The notes under the pieces: model-generated | Seen by the model: only the letters and a program-made list of their open reading frames with translations | What the model was told of the DNA's origin: nothing | The model's database searches: none | Part shown: one piece after another, positions 8,001-15,406 of the stretch | Position numbering within the stretch: the stretch's first letter is position 1 | How the letters are laid out: each line of letters begins with the position of its first letter | Program-made: the position numbers and the translations under genes | Assembly: GCA_964403795.1 (NCBI GenBank) | Contig: CAYOHP010000004.1 | Span: 1-64,000, forward strand | Reading direction: 5' to 3' | From: CAYOHP01 sp964403795 [NCBI: uncultured bacterium] | Lineage (GTDB): Bacteria > Muiribacteriota > UBA6191 > CAZXTJ01 | DNA: 64,000 nt

Positions 8001-10964
8001 CAGACGCGGGTCGCCGGGCCGGCTCACCAGGGCCCGCTCCAGGGCCGCGGCCGCGGCGTGGGTCTCGCCCAGGCGCCGGCGCACCAGGCCTTCGAGCAGC
8101 GGGATCTCGGGATGGGCGGGGGCGCGCCGCTGCAGTTCGCGCAGGTGGGCCAGGCCCTCGCGGGGGTCGCCGTGCTCGGTCTCGATCCAGGCCAGGAGCG
8201 CATGGGGCTCGGGGCGGACCGGATGGTCGGCGGCCCGGGCCAGGGCCGAGCGGGCCCGGTCGAACCTTCCCAGCCGGAAGAGGGCGGTGCCCCGGGCCAG
8301 CGCCAGCTCGGTGGGATCGGCGATCTCGGTCTCGGCGATCCGTTCGAGCTCGAGCAGGGCGCGGGCCGGCTCGCCCGACTCGAGGAGCATGCGACCGACC
8401 CGGAAGCGGATCTCGGCACGGGTCTCGCCCCGGGCCAGCGCCGCCTCGTAGTTCTCGCGGGCCGAGGCCGGGCTGCCGAGCTCCTGGTAGAGCTCGCCGA
8501 GGAAGACCCGGTGGGCCGGCTGGTCGGGTTCGAGTTCGATGGCCGCCTGGATCCTGGCGACCGCGCCCGCCAGGTCGCCGCGGCGGTGGAGGATCCGGGA
8601 GAGTCGAGCGTGGAAGGCGACTTCCCGGGGGTGGAGTTCGATGCCCTTCTGGAGGATCTGGATGGCGGCGCCGCTCCGGTTGGCGGCGATCTCGAGTTCG
8701 AGCAGGGCGTGGCGCAGCTCGAGGTCGAGGGGATCGCGGCCGAGTTCCTCGGTCATGGCGTGGCGGGCCTGGTCGGACCGGCCGGTCTTGGCCAGGAGCG
8801 CCGCCAGCTTGCGCCGGGATCCCGGGTGCTGGGGAGCGATCCCGGCCAGCCGCACCCTGGCGTCGAGCGCGGCCTCCGGCTCGCCGAGCGCCTCCAGGGC
8901 GTCGGCCTCGAGATCGAAGGCGTCCGGCGAGGGGGTAACCTCGCGCCCCAGCGCCCGGGCCAGCGCCAGGGCCGCGGGATGGTCGCCGGTGGCGAGGCGG
9001 GCCCGGGCCAGGGCGAGCCGGTCCTCGGCGCGGGCGTCGCCCCGGGTGACGAGCTCCTCCCACAGCACCCGGGCCGCCTCCTGGTCGCCCAGCCGGGTCA
9101 GGGCGGTGGCGAGCTCCCGCTGGAGTTCGACGCGGTCGTCCCCCAGGTCGCGGGCCCGCGCCAGGAAGCTGGCGGCCGCCTGGACCTCGCCCCGGGCGAG
9201 CGAGAGCGACCCGAGGCTGGCCAGCGGCTCGGGGTCCATGGGGTTCTTCTCGTGGAGGATCCGCCACTCCCGCTCGGCCCCGTCGGGGTGGCCGGAGGCC
9301 TGGTAGGCGCGGGCCAGCGTCCGGTGGGCGGGCTCGTGGCCGTGGTGGATCCGCAGCGCCTCTTCCAGGGCGCCGGCGGCGGCCCGGGCATGGCCCTCGG
9401 CGAAGAGCAGCTCGCCGTAGGCGCTCCACAGCTTCCAGTTGCCCCGGTCGAGGCCGCAGGCCTCCTTGAGGGCGGGCACCGCCTCGGCCTTGCGGCCGGT
9501 CTCGAGGCGGACCTCGGCGAGCTGCTTCCAGGCACCCAGGTGGTCGGGGGCCTCGGCGACGACCTTGACGAGGTAGACCTCGGCCTCGGCCAGGTCGCCG
9601 GAGAGGCGGCAGGCGCGGGCCAGCTCGTAGAGGATCCGGGCGTCGCCGGGGGTGGCGGTGGCCAGCCGCCGGAGGTCTTCGCGGGCGCCTTCCCGGTCGC
9701 CGGCGTCGAGCTTCTCGAGGGCCTTCTCCAGGCGCAGGGCGGAGGGCGGCGCCCCGGTGGCGGGCAGCAGTTCCCGGGCCAGCGCCCGCACCTCGGGGAC
9801 CGGGTCCTCGGCGAGCGGAAGGAGTTCGGCCTCCAGGCCGCGGAGGTCGAAGCCGGCCAGCGCCCCCAGGGCCTCGCGTCGGACCTCGGGAGCCGGGTCG
9901 CGGGCGAGCCCCGCGAGCCGGGAACGATGGGCGTTGCTGCGGCACTCGGCCAGGTGGCCGGGAGCGGTGGCCCGCACCTCGGGCTCGGCATCGGTGGCGG
10001 CCCTAGCGCCCCAGGCGGCGTGGTCGAGACCGGGGAGGCCCATTCCGGCCTTGAAGGCGGCGGCCCGCACTACCGGGCGCTCGTCGACCAGCAGGGCTTC
10101 GAGAGGGCGGATGGCCCGGGGGTCGCCCGAGGTCCCGAGCAGGCGGGCCGCCTCGCCGCGGATCTTCCAGGAGGGGCTCCGGGTCAGGTTCTCCAGGTGG
10201 GGAAGGGCCTCGGGGCCGACCTTGCGGCCCAGGATCGCCAGGGCCTGGAGCGCCACCTCGGGGTGTTCGCTCGCCAGGGCGGGAGCCAGGTCGGAGAGCG
10301 CCGGCCGGGGCTCGATCGCCACCATGGATTCGAGGCAGGCGGCTTCCACGGTCCAGGGGCCGAGCGCCATGCGGTCGGAGAGGCGCCGGTAGTTGTCGGG
10401 CGAGGGGAAGCGGGCCAGGCCGCGGGCCGCGGCGGTGGCGAGGGCTTCGTCGGGCTGGTCCAGGAACTCCTGGAACAGGGCCTCGACGCTGGGGCCCCGG
10501 AAGCGGGCCAGCACTTCGAGGATCCGGGTCTTGAAGGGGTAACCCGGAGCCAGCAGGTTGGTGCGCAGGGGTGCCACCATGAGGGGGCCGGTCTCGACCT
10601 CGGCGAGCACCTCGAGGGCGGGTCGGTGCAGCGGGTCCCCGGGGTCGGCCACGATCCCGGCCAGGGCCCGGTGGGCCTCCTCGGTGCCGAGCCTCGCCAG
10701 GCTCCGCATGGCCTCGCGGGCGATTTCGGGGGCGGTGGTGGGGTTGAGGAAGACGCGCAGCGGCGGTACCGCCCGCCGCAGCCCAGGGACTCCGACCATG
10801 CGTACGGCCGCGGCCACCACCCGGGGCGAGGTGTGTCCGAGCAGGGCCAGGCCGGCGTCGCCGGCGGCTTCGCCATGGAGCGCGGCGAGCCGCGCCAGGA
10901 TCTCGCGCTCGCCCCCGAGCGCCAGGATCTCGTCGGGATCGGGGACCATGGGTCGGGCTTCCAT
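5007..10964 (-). CDS. Giant HEAT-repeat plus TPR protein (1985 residues)
   Basis: A very large repeat scaffold. Residues about 1-330 form HEAT-like helical repeats (VVAAAVRMVGVPGLRRAV, EIAREAMRSLARLGT, KIRGEAARLLGTSGDPRA, EVRREALGALAGFD). From about residue 340 to the end come roughly 45 tandem tetratricopeptide repeats of 34 residues with the usual G-Y/A-P spacing, for example AWKQLAEVRLETGRKAEA and AYLELAEIHIAEGRPKEA. No signal peptide or membrane segment is visible, so it is probably cytoplasmic. The reading frame is open about 150 codons further upstream, but the ATG at 10964 follows GAAGGAT and opens the conserved part; translation above it looks like noise. It is divergent from the lipid kinase gene. 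Such proteins usually scaffold protein complexes; no partner is indicated here. Confidence 0.93.
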   Translation of the reverse strand: MEARPMVPDPDEILALGGEREILARLAALHGEAAGDAGLALLGHTSPRVVAAAVRMVGVPGLRRAVPPLRVFLNPTTAPEIAREAMRSLARLGTEEAHRALAGIVADPGDPLHRPALEVLAEVETGPLMVAPLRTNLLAPGYPFKTRILEVLARFRGPSVEALFQEFLDQPDEALATAAARGLARFPSPDNYRRLSDRMALGPWTVEAACLESMVAIEPRPALSDLAPALASEHPEVALQALAILGRKVGPEALPHLENLTRSPSWKIRGEAARLLGTSGDPRAIRPLEALLVDERPVVRAAAFKAGMGLPGLDHAAWGARAATDAEPEVRATAPGHLAECRSNAHRSRLAGLARDPAPEVRREALGALAGFDLRGLEAELLPLAEDPVPEVRALARELLPATGAPPSALRLEKALEKLDAGDREGAREDLRRLATATPGDARILYELARACRLSGDLAEAEVYLVKVVAEAPDHLGAWKQLAEVRLETGRKAEAVPALKEACGLDRGNWKLWSAYGELLFAEGHARAAAGALEEALRIHHGHEPAHRTLARAYQASGHPDGAEREWRILHEKNPMDPEPLASLGSLSLARGEVQAAASFLARARDLGDDRVELQRELATALTRLGDQEAARVLWEELVTRGDARAEDRLALARARLATGDHPAALALARALGREVTPSPDAFDLEADALEALGEPEAALDARVRLAGIAPQHPGSRRKLAALLAKTGRSDQARHAMTEELGRDPLDLELRHALLELEIAANRSGAAIQILQKGIELHPREVAFHARLSRILHRRGDLAGAVARIQAAIELEPDQPAHRVFLGELYQELGSPASARENYEAALARGETRAEIRFRVGRMLLESGEPARALLELERIAETEIADPTELALARGTALFRLGRFDRARSALARAADHPVRPEPHALLAWIETEHGDPREGLAHLRELQRRAPAHPEIPLLEGLVRRRLGETHAAAAALERALVSRPGDPRLVAELAACWFEQGEYRKVVDTWPGSPFLPGTDPVLRVAKAEAHARLGNHAKASELATAMLEVEPDNLPALAVLARSKRTLGDLTAAEVAAHRGLRIDPDHLELLRERAELHLARRYFDAALADAAHGLELPGREPVFFRIQAAAHLGSGRPEAALSALSGYLVREPRDAEGHLLMAQALSATGRRSEAAESLGNALELDPTREPAYLELAEIHIAEGRPKEAARILERYLEISTRRAPALRSLAKLHEAQGDLTAAARRIGELVECEDGEEARTQLVDLLLRRRDMGAAWPMLERSADVFPGMPLKLARQKLEGGDPQLARDLLGLALSRNPHDLEAQLQMGICHFRLGSYPASRRMLEKVLDQVAGHPVAHFHLGLLGLMEGSQAAARPHLEAAVRGDPSNQVARRHLARIELAEGNHDQALAWAKDGLTREATDRELLLVAAAANEAVGREDAALMAYREAARLGCDERSHPPGMRLALRRGNPKIARELGEAYLAARPEDDAGYRLLAKAAAADGDPARSVEVLSALREIGAASAADLREFARAASACTRFDEAADALERCLELEPGSDETWVLLGHIEIARGRVPDASHAYRRATEQKPDRADAWRGLAETAHAMERTREALDACETAARLRPADPRIHLLLGRTRLAAGAPAKAREALETALGVKPDANLAGEIRVELARVLRKLGEPGNARRLLEAVPRSMGRSAARELVEIAFEAGDHAAAVHHAKGYLASWPEEPAILETLGRSLLAAGMDRQARTCLDRHLAIFGTPEALAEELARARLEKGQAGDALQVLVAAMEKAPRSARLWMTMADARAAKGDAAGSITALERAADLDPGRVDAARRLGAAYLEAGQWDKARAVYQDASKANPYLSDLQLGLGRALSGQGETEAARSAFERAVELEPGSGDAQRELGLLFARVGLRARAIECLKRAVQVDPGDLPALHTLARAYRDLGEKHLAEACFERLLQLAPPRSNESKAARAYLAANGQAA

Positions 10965-11106
10965 GCGGATCCTTCTCGGTTCGGGCCTTCCCGGACGGTC
11001 CGGGGGGCGGGCCGACCGGCCGCGTCGCGGGGAATCCCGCGGCGCGAGGGAGGGCCTGTCCCGTCCATCGACAGGGAAGGCGGGCGGGTCGAGGGTTTTC
11101 GTCTGG

Positions 11107-11112
11107 TACGCT
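11107..11112 (+). promoter_or_regulatory. -10-like hexamer of a probable leaderless promoter
   Basis: TACGCT ends nine bases before the ATG of the lipid kinase gene, which has no Shine-Dalgarno sequence. A start site about seven bases after the hexamer would fall at or next to the ATG. No good -35 hexamer is visible. Confidence 0.45.
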
Positions 11113-11121
11113 GGTTGGCGC

Positions 11122-12015
11122 ATGGACTTCCTGGTGATCGCCAATCCGGTGGCCGGTGGCGGGCGGGGGCGTCGCCTGGCCCAGCAGGTAGCCGCCCGGA
11201 TCCTGGCCCGGGGCCATCGCTGCGAGCTGTTCCTGACCGGCAGGGCCGGCGACGGCGCGGCCCTGGTGGGCCAGCTCGGCGAGGCGGTGCGCCGGGTGGT
11301 CGTGGTGGGCGGGGACGGGACCGTGGCCGAGGTGTTCAACGGCCTGCCGGACCCCTCCCGGGTGGCCCTGCTCCAGCTCCCCACCGGGACCGCCAACCTG
11401 CTGGCCAAGGACCTCGGCCTCCCCCGGGACCCCGGGGCGGTGGCCCGCCTGGCGATCGAGGGCCGGGAGCGGGTGGTCGACTACGGCACGGTGCGCCGGG
11501 TGGGCCCGGGAGCCGACGGGACGAGGCGATTCCTCATGGTGGTCTCGGCCGGCTTCGACGGGGCGGTGGCCCGGGCGGTGCATGCGAGCCGGGGCGCCCG
11601 GCTCGGGTACCACGGCTACCTGGCGCCCCTGGCGCGGACCCTGGCGGAGTACGGTTGGCCCCGGTTCGGGGTCTCGGTGAACGGGGGGCCGCCCCAGAGT
11701 TGCGGCTACGCCCTGGTCTCCAAGGTGCGCTGCTACGCCGGGTTGTTCACGGTCGCCGATCGGGCCCGGCTCGACTCCGGGCACCTCGACGTCTGCCTGT
11801 TCCCCCAGGCGAGCCCTTTGCTCGTTCCCCGGATCATGGCTGCGGGCCTGCTCGGGAAGGGCGCCGACTGGGGCGGGGGCAGCTACCAGGCCGGCCACCT
11901 GGTGCGCTTCGAATCCCGCCGGCCGATCCCGGTCGAGGTCGACGGCGATCCCTGGGGCGAGACCCCGATCGAGATCGGGATCGTGCCTGGGGGTGCCCGG
12001 CTGGTGGTGCCGTAG
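11122..12015 (+). CDS. Diacylglycerol/sphingosine-type lipid kinase (YegS/DagK family)
   Basis: Members of this family phosphorylate diacylglycerol or related lipids with ATP at the inner face of the membrane, recycling lipid head-group turnover products. The 297-residue product shows the nucleotide-binding GGDGT at residues 63-67, preceded by NPVAGGGRGRR at 8-18, and PTGTANLLAKDL from residue 87. A C-terminal EVDGDPWG matches the usual VDGE-type loop. Length and motif order fit DagK/YegS. The ATG at 11122 has no ribosome binding site, but a TACGCT hexamer lies nine bases upstream, suggesting a leaderless mRNA. The substrate cannot be told from the sequence. Confidence 0.9.
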   Translation: MDFLVIANPVAGGGRGRRLAQQVAARILARGHRCELFLTGRAGDGAALVGQLGEAVRRVVVVGGDGTVAEVFNGLPDPSRVALLQLPTGTANLLAKDLGLPRDPGAVARLAIEGRERVVDYGTVRRVGPGADGTRRFLMVVSAGFDGAVARAVHASRGARLGYHGYLAPLARTLAEYGWPRFGVSVNGGPPQSCGYALVSKVRCYAGLFTVADRARLDSGHLDVCLFPQASPLLVPRIMAAGLLGKGADWGGGSYQAGHLVRFESRRPIPVEVDGDPWGETPIEIGIVPGGARLVVP

Positions 12016-12052
12016 GCGCGGGGGAAGCCCGCCGGATCCCCGGCGCCCGGCC

Positions 12053-12937
12053 CTACCGCAGCTCCGCCCGGAAGAAGGCCAGGGTGCGCTCCCATGCGAG
12101 CTCGGCGGCGGCCCGGTCGTACCGGGGCGTCGAGTCGTTGTGGAAGCCGTGGTTGGTACCCGGGTAGGTGTGGGCCGTGAAACGCTTGCCGGCGGCTTCG
12201 AGGGCCGCCCGGTAGGCCGGCCAGCCCTCGTTCACCCGGGGGTCGGTCTCGGCGAAGTGGAGGAGCAGCGGGGCCCGGATCGCCGGGACCTCGGCGGCCG
12301 GGACCTGGCGCCCGTAGAAGGGGACCGCGGCCTCGAGTTCCGGGAGCATGGCCGCCAGCCGGTTCGAGACCCAGCCCCCGAAGCAGAAGCCCACCACTCC
12401 GACCTTGCCGGTGCACCGTGGGTGCTTCGCCAGGGTGCGGGCCGCGGCCGCGAAGTCGGCCACCAGTTTCTCGGGATCCAGCTCGGCCTGCAGCTCGCGT
12501 CCCCGCACGTCGGTCCCCGGGTAGCCGCCCTTGGGAGTGAGCCCGTCGGGGGCCAGGGCTACGAAGCCGGCCACCGCCAGCCGGCGCGCCACGTCGGCGA
12601 TGTAGGGATTGAGACCCCGGTTCTCGTGGACCACCACCACGCCCGGGTGGCGGCCCTCGTCGGCGGGCGCCGCCAGGTGGCCGCGGATCCGTCCGTGGCC
12701 GGCGGGCGAGTCGTATTCGAAGTCACCGGCGAAGATCCGGAAGTCGGACTCCTCGACCTGGACGGCCCGGGCGTAGTCCGGGAGCAAGGCGGCGAGCATG
12801 GCGGCGGCGGTCATGGAACCGGTAGCGAAGCCGGCGGCCCGATCGAGGAACTCCCGGCGGGTCACCCGCCCGTGGACCAGGTGGTCGAAGAGTTCGAGGA
12901 CCTCGCGGGGGAAATCGGCGGCGCGGCTGGACGACAC
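12053..12937 (-). CDS. Dienelactone hydrolase family protein with Tat signal
   Basis: An alpha/beta-hydrolase of the dienelactone hydrolase family (294 residues). The catalytic triad is visible: Cys185 in GFCFGG, Asp232 in ETDPRVNEG and His263 in NHGF, with the supporting Glu105 in HENRG. The N-terminus carries TRREFLDRAA followed by a hydrophobic stretch (AAAMLAALLP), a twin-arginine export signal, so it is probably periplasmic. Related exported enzymes often hydrolyse lactones or other small esters; the substrate is unknown. GTG at 12937 was chosen because AGGAGG precedes it by seven bases; codons further upstream look random. It converges on the lipid kinase gene and is divergent from the six-gene AAA cluster. 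Confidence 0.9.
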   Translation of the reverse strand: MSSSRAADFPREVLELFDHLVHGRVTRREFLDRAAGFATGSMTAAAMLAALLPDYARAVQVEESDFRIFAGDFEYDSPAGHGRIRGHLAAPADEGRHPGVVVVHENRGLNPYIADVARRLAVAGFVALAPDGLTPKGGYPGTDVRGRELQAELDPEKLVADFAAAARTLAKHPRCTGKVGVVGFCFGGWVSNRLAAMLPELEAAVPFYGRQVPAAEVPAIRAPLLLHFAETDPRVNEGWPAYRAALEAAGKRFTAHTYPGTNHGFHNDSTPRYDRAAAELAWERTLAFFRAELR

Positions 12938-13178
12938 GGTGGACCTCCTGGGGACGCCAGGGTACCGGATCCGGGCTTGGAGCGAGCCGGCGACCGGAAA
13001 GGTCGTTGCCTGCGTGCACCCGGTCCCACCCGTGCCTGCCGCTCCGGCCGGTCGCGGGGCACGGGATGCGACACGGACCATGACGGGAGGGGTCCTGCTG
13101 GACTACAACACGTACTCGAGGCGGGACGGCGCGCGCGGGGCGGCCGACCAGGGTGGACCGGGATCGGGAGGGTGGACC

Positions 13179-14297
13179 ATGGCCCAGGGACGTTCGCAGA
13201 AGCTCAGGGACAAGACCAAGAAGACCCTCGAGGCGGTCAGCCAGGCCGCAGGGTCGTCCCAGTCCGTCGTGGACGTCCTGATGCGCACCCAGGAGGTCGT
13301 GGACAAGGCCGGGTCGGTGGAGGCCGCCCGGGCCGAACTCGACGTGGAGAAGGCGCGGCTGCGCGACGTGATCGGGGAGAAGGCCCGCCTGCAGGAGACC
13401 GTGGGTGCCCTGATCGCCGGCTACGACGCGCTCACTTCGGCACTCGGCGGCCAGATCGATTCCATGAAGGACCTCACCATCTTCGAGTCCTTCGTGGGGA
13501 TGTTCTCTTCGAATCGGGCCCGCCAGATGCGGGAGAAGCGGGTCCAGACCGCCGACATCGACGTGCAGCTCCAGGACCTGGTGGCCCAGACCCAGGCCAT
13601 CAACCGGCTGCTCACCGACCATCTCACCACCCTGAACCGCGAGTACGACACCGTGAAGGCGACCCTCGAGGACCAGCTGGCCAAGCTCAAGGCCTGCACC
13701 ACCGAGTTCGAGGCCGCCGACCTGAAGCTCGAGGAACTGAACCTGCAGGTGGCGGAGGCGCGGGACCGGCTCGGGGACCTGGTGGGCGCCGACCGGGTGG
13801 CGGCCGACAAGGAGCTCCAGGCGCTGGTGAACCAGGCCAACGAGCTCACCGAGGCCCGCAACACCGCGCTTTCCAACGCCCAGACCCACGAGCTCTTCGC
13901 CGAGAACCACAAGATCGCGCTCGACAGCCTGCTCCGGCAGAAAGCGGCCCAGCGGGTGCTCATCGACAAGCTGCGGATCTCGACCGAGAACCGCATCGTC
14001 CAGTACGCGGCCACCGTCGAGTCGCTGCGCACCGCGGCGCAGCAGGAGTCGGCCCATACCCTGAACGAGGCGGGCACCCAGGTCGACCAGGAGACATCCC
14101 GCACCATGGCCGCCATCGGGGCGGCGGCCGATCGCCAGATCGTCGAGATGCTGGAACGCCACGCCAAGGACATCCAGAAGCGGCGTGCCACCCAGGCCGA
14201 TGTCGCCCGGGCCGACGCCGAGTTCGCCCGGCGCTTCGCCGAGGTGGCCCAGAAGTTCCTCGAGGACGCCTACGGGGAGGGCGGCTCGGGGAAATGA
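13179..14297 (+). CDS. Coiled-coil protein, possibly TelA/PspA-like; first gene of the AAA cluster
   Basis: A 372-residue, almost wholly helical protein with long coiled-coil stretches (about residues 50-100, 125-260 and 280-370), rich in Ala, Glu, Gln and Arg and without signal peptide or membrane segment. The run ALSNAQTHELFAENHKIALD and the later TVESLRTAAQQE recall the helical TelA (toxic anion resistance) family, and the general build recalls PspA; neither match is certain. ATG at 13179 follows GGGAGGG. Its TGA overlaps the ATG of the next gene (ATGA), so the two are translationally coupled. It heads a six-gene run up to 20777. Confidence 0.82.
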   Translation: MAQGRSQKLRDKTKKTLEAVSQAAGSSQSVVDVLMRTQEVVDKAGSVEAARAELDVEKARLRDVIGEKARLQETVGALIAGYDALTSALGGQIDSMKDLTIFESFVGMFSSNRARQMREKRVQTADIDVQLQDLVAQTQAINRLLTDHLTTLNREYDTVKATLEDQLAKLKACTTEFEAADLKLEELNLQVAEARDRLGDLVGADRVAADKELQALVNQANELTEARNTALSNAQTHELFAENHKIALDSLLRQKAAQRVLIDKLRISTENRIVQYAATVESLRTAAQQESAHTLNEAGTQVDQETSRTMAAIGAAADRQIVEMLERHAKDIQKRRATQADVARADAEFARRFAEVAQKFLEDAYGEGGSGK

Positions 14298-15406
14298 CCG
14301 CCGGGGACCGGATCTGGGCGGACTTCAACCTCGACGAGAACTGCCACCGCGTCACCGACGAGAACCGGGCCCGGTTCTACCTGGCCCAGCTCACCCTGGC
14401 CGTGGACCTCCTGGGCAGGGCGGTGACCGCGGCCGCGGGCGGGAACAACCTGGAGGCGAGGGCGATCGCCGACGAAGTGGCGCGCCTCTCGGCCACCTGC
14501 CGCATCCTCGGCGCCCGGCACTTCTACGCCCGGGACTCGGAGCCGCTCAAGATCGACACCACCGATTCCGGTTTCCCGCACTTCACCACCATGCTCGAGC
14601 TGGCGGCGGACCAGCGCGGGAGCCGGGCCGTGCTCGAGGGGATCCCGCCGGTCCCGGCCTTGAAGGCAGAGCTGGCCGACCGGATCCTCAAGCACCAGGG
14701 GCCGGTCCGCGACCTGCAGGTCGAGATCTCCCGGAGGATCTACCTCGAGAGCCTCCAGGGCGCCGACCTCCCGGCCCCGTTCCGGCCCGGGGAAGTGGTC
14801 GGGCTGGCGTCGAGCGGCGGGGAGGCGAGCGGGTTCTGGTCCTTCTCCACCTACGATCGGGCCTTGAACCGGCCCTTCCTCTGGATGCTGTACTTCGGCT
14901 ACGAGGGGGACGAGGTCCCGGGGTTCGGGACCCCCGACCATCGTCTGCTGACGCGGACGGCCGAGCGCCTGGCCTCGGGGACCTCGAGCCTGCTGGCCTT
15001 CGCCAACGACCTCGACGACGCGGTCCCGGCCCTGCATCCCCGCATGGTCAAGCGCGTCATCCTGGGGCCGTTCTCGGCCCCCGGCTACACCGCCGACGAG
15101 GGGCCGCTCGCCGAGCTGCTGGCGGCCGAGGCCGAGCGCGGGCCCTTCGTGCTGCGCTGGGAGACCGAGACCCTGATCTCGGACCGCCAGACCCGGGTGG
15201 GCAAGTCGCTCCTCTCCAAAGGACGCCTGAAGCAGATCTTCTGGATCCCCCGGGAGCTCGACCTCTCGAGCCGGGGCGTGAGCCGGCTGGAGAGTTCGAT
15301 CCTGGTCCCCCACTGGCTGGGACAGTTGCTCGCCGACCGGAACCTGGCCGCGGGCCACCATCGTTACGTGTTCGACGGGGAGGCATCGGTCCATGGAATC
15401 CGCTAG
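14294..15406 (+). CDS. Unknown soluble protein, second gene of the AAA cluster
   Basis: I do not recognise this 370-residue protein. It begins MTAGDRIWADFNLDENCH, has an Ala-rich helical N-terminal half, and a mixed C-terminal half with FWSFSTYDRALNRPFLWMLY, HPRMVKRVILGPF and KQIFWIPRELDLSSRG. No signal peptide, membrane segment or known catalytic motif is visible. Its start overlaps the upstream stop by four bases, and its end overlaps the ATPase gene by 14 bases. Such tight coupling suggests a partner in one complex with the ATPase. Confidence 0.82.
   Translation: MTAGDRIWADFNLDENCHRVTDENRARFYLAQLTLAVDLLGRAVTAAAGGNNLEARAIADEVARLSATCRILGARHFYARDSEPLKIDTTDSGFPHFTTMLELAADQRGSRAVLEGIPPVPALKAELADRILKHQGPVRDLQVEISRRIYLESLQGADLPAPFRPGEVVGLASSGGEASGFWSFSTYDRALNRPFLWMLYFGYEGDEVPGFGTPDHRLLTRTAERLASGTSSLLAFANDLDDAVPALHPRMVKRVILGPFSAPGYTADEGPLAELLAAEAERGPFVLRWETETLISDRQTRVGKSLLSKGRLKQIFWIPRELDLSSRGVSRLESSILVPHWLGQLLADRNLAAGHHRYVFDGEASVHGIR

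Noticed and set aside
4567-9945. 1792-codon open frame on the minus strand overlapping the TPR gene
   Set aside because: Arg/Pro/Gly-rich out-of-frame translation of the same strand; the TPR frame clearly carries the coding signal.
6585-12167. 1860-codon open frame on the plus strand
   Set aside because: It lies antisense to the TPR gene, reads Gly/Val/Leu-rich low-complexity sequence without domains, and is a shadow of biased third positions; its last part is frame-shifted lipid kinase.
13080-13178. ATG at 13080 as start of the coiled-coil gene
   Set aside because: The extra 33 residues are Gly/Arg-rich and not helical; the ATG at 13179 has a better ribosome binding site.
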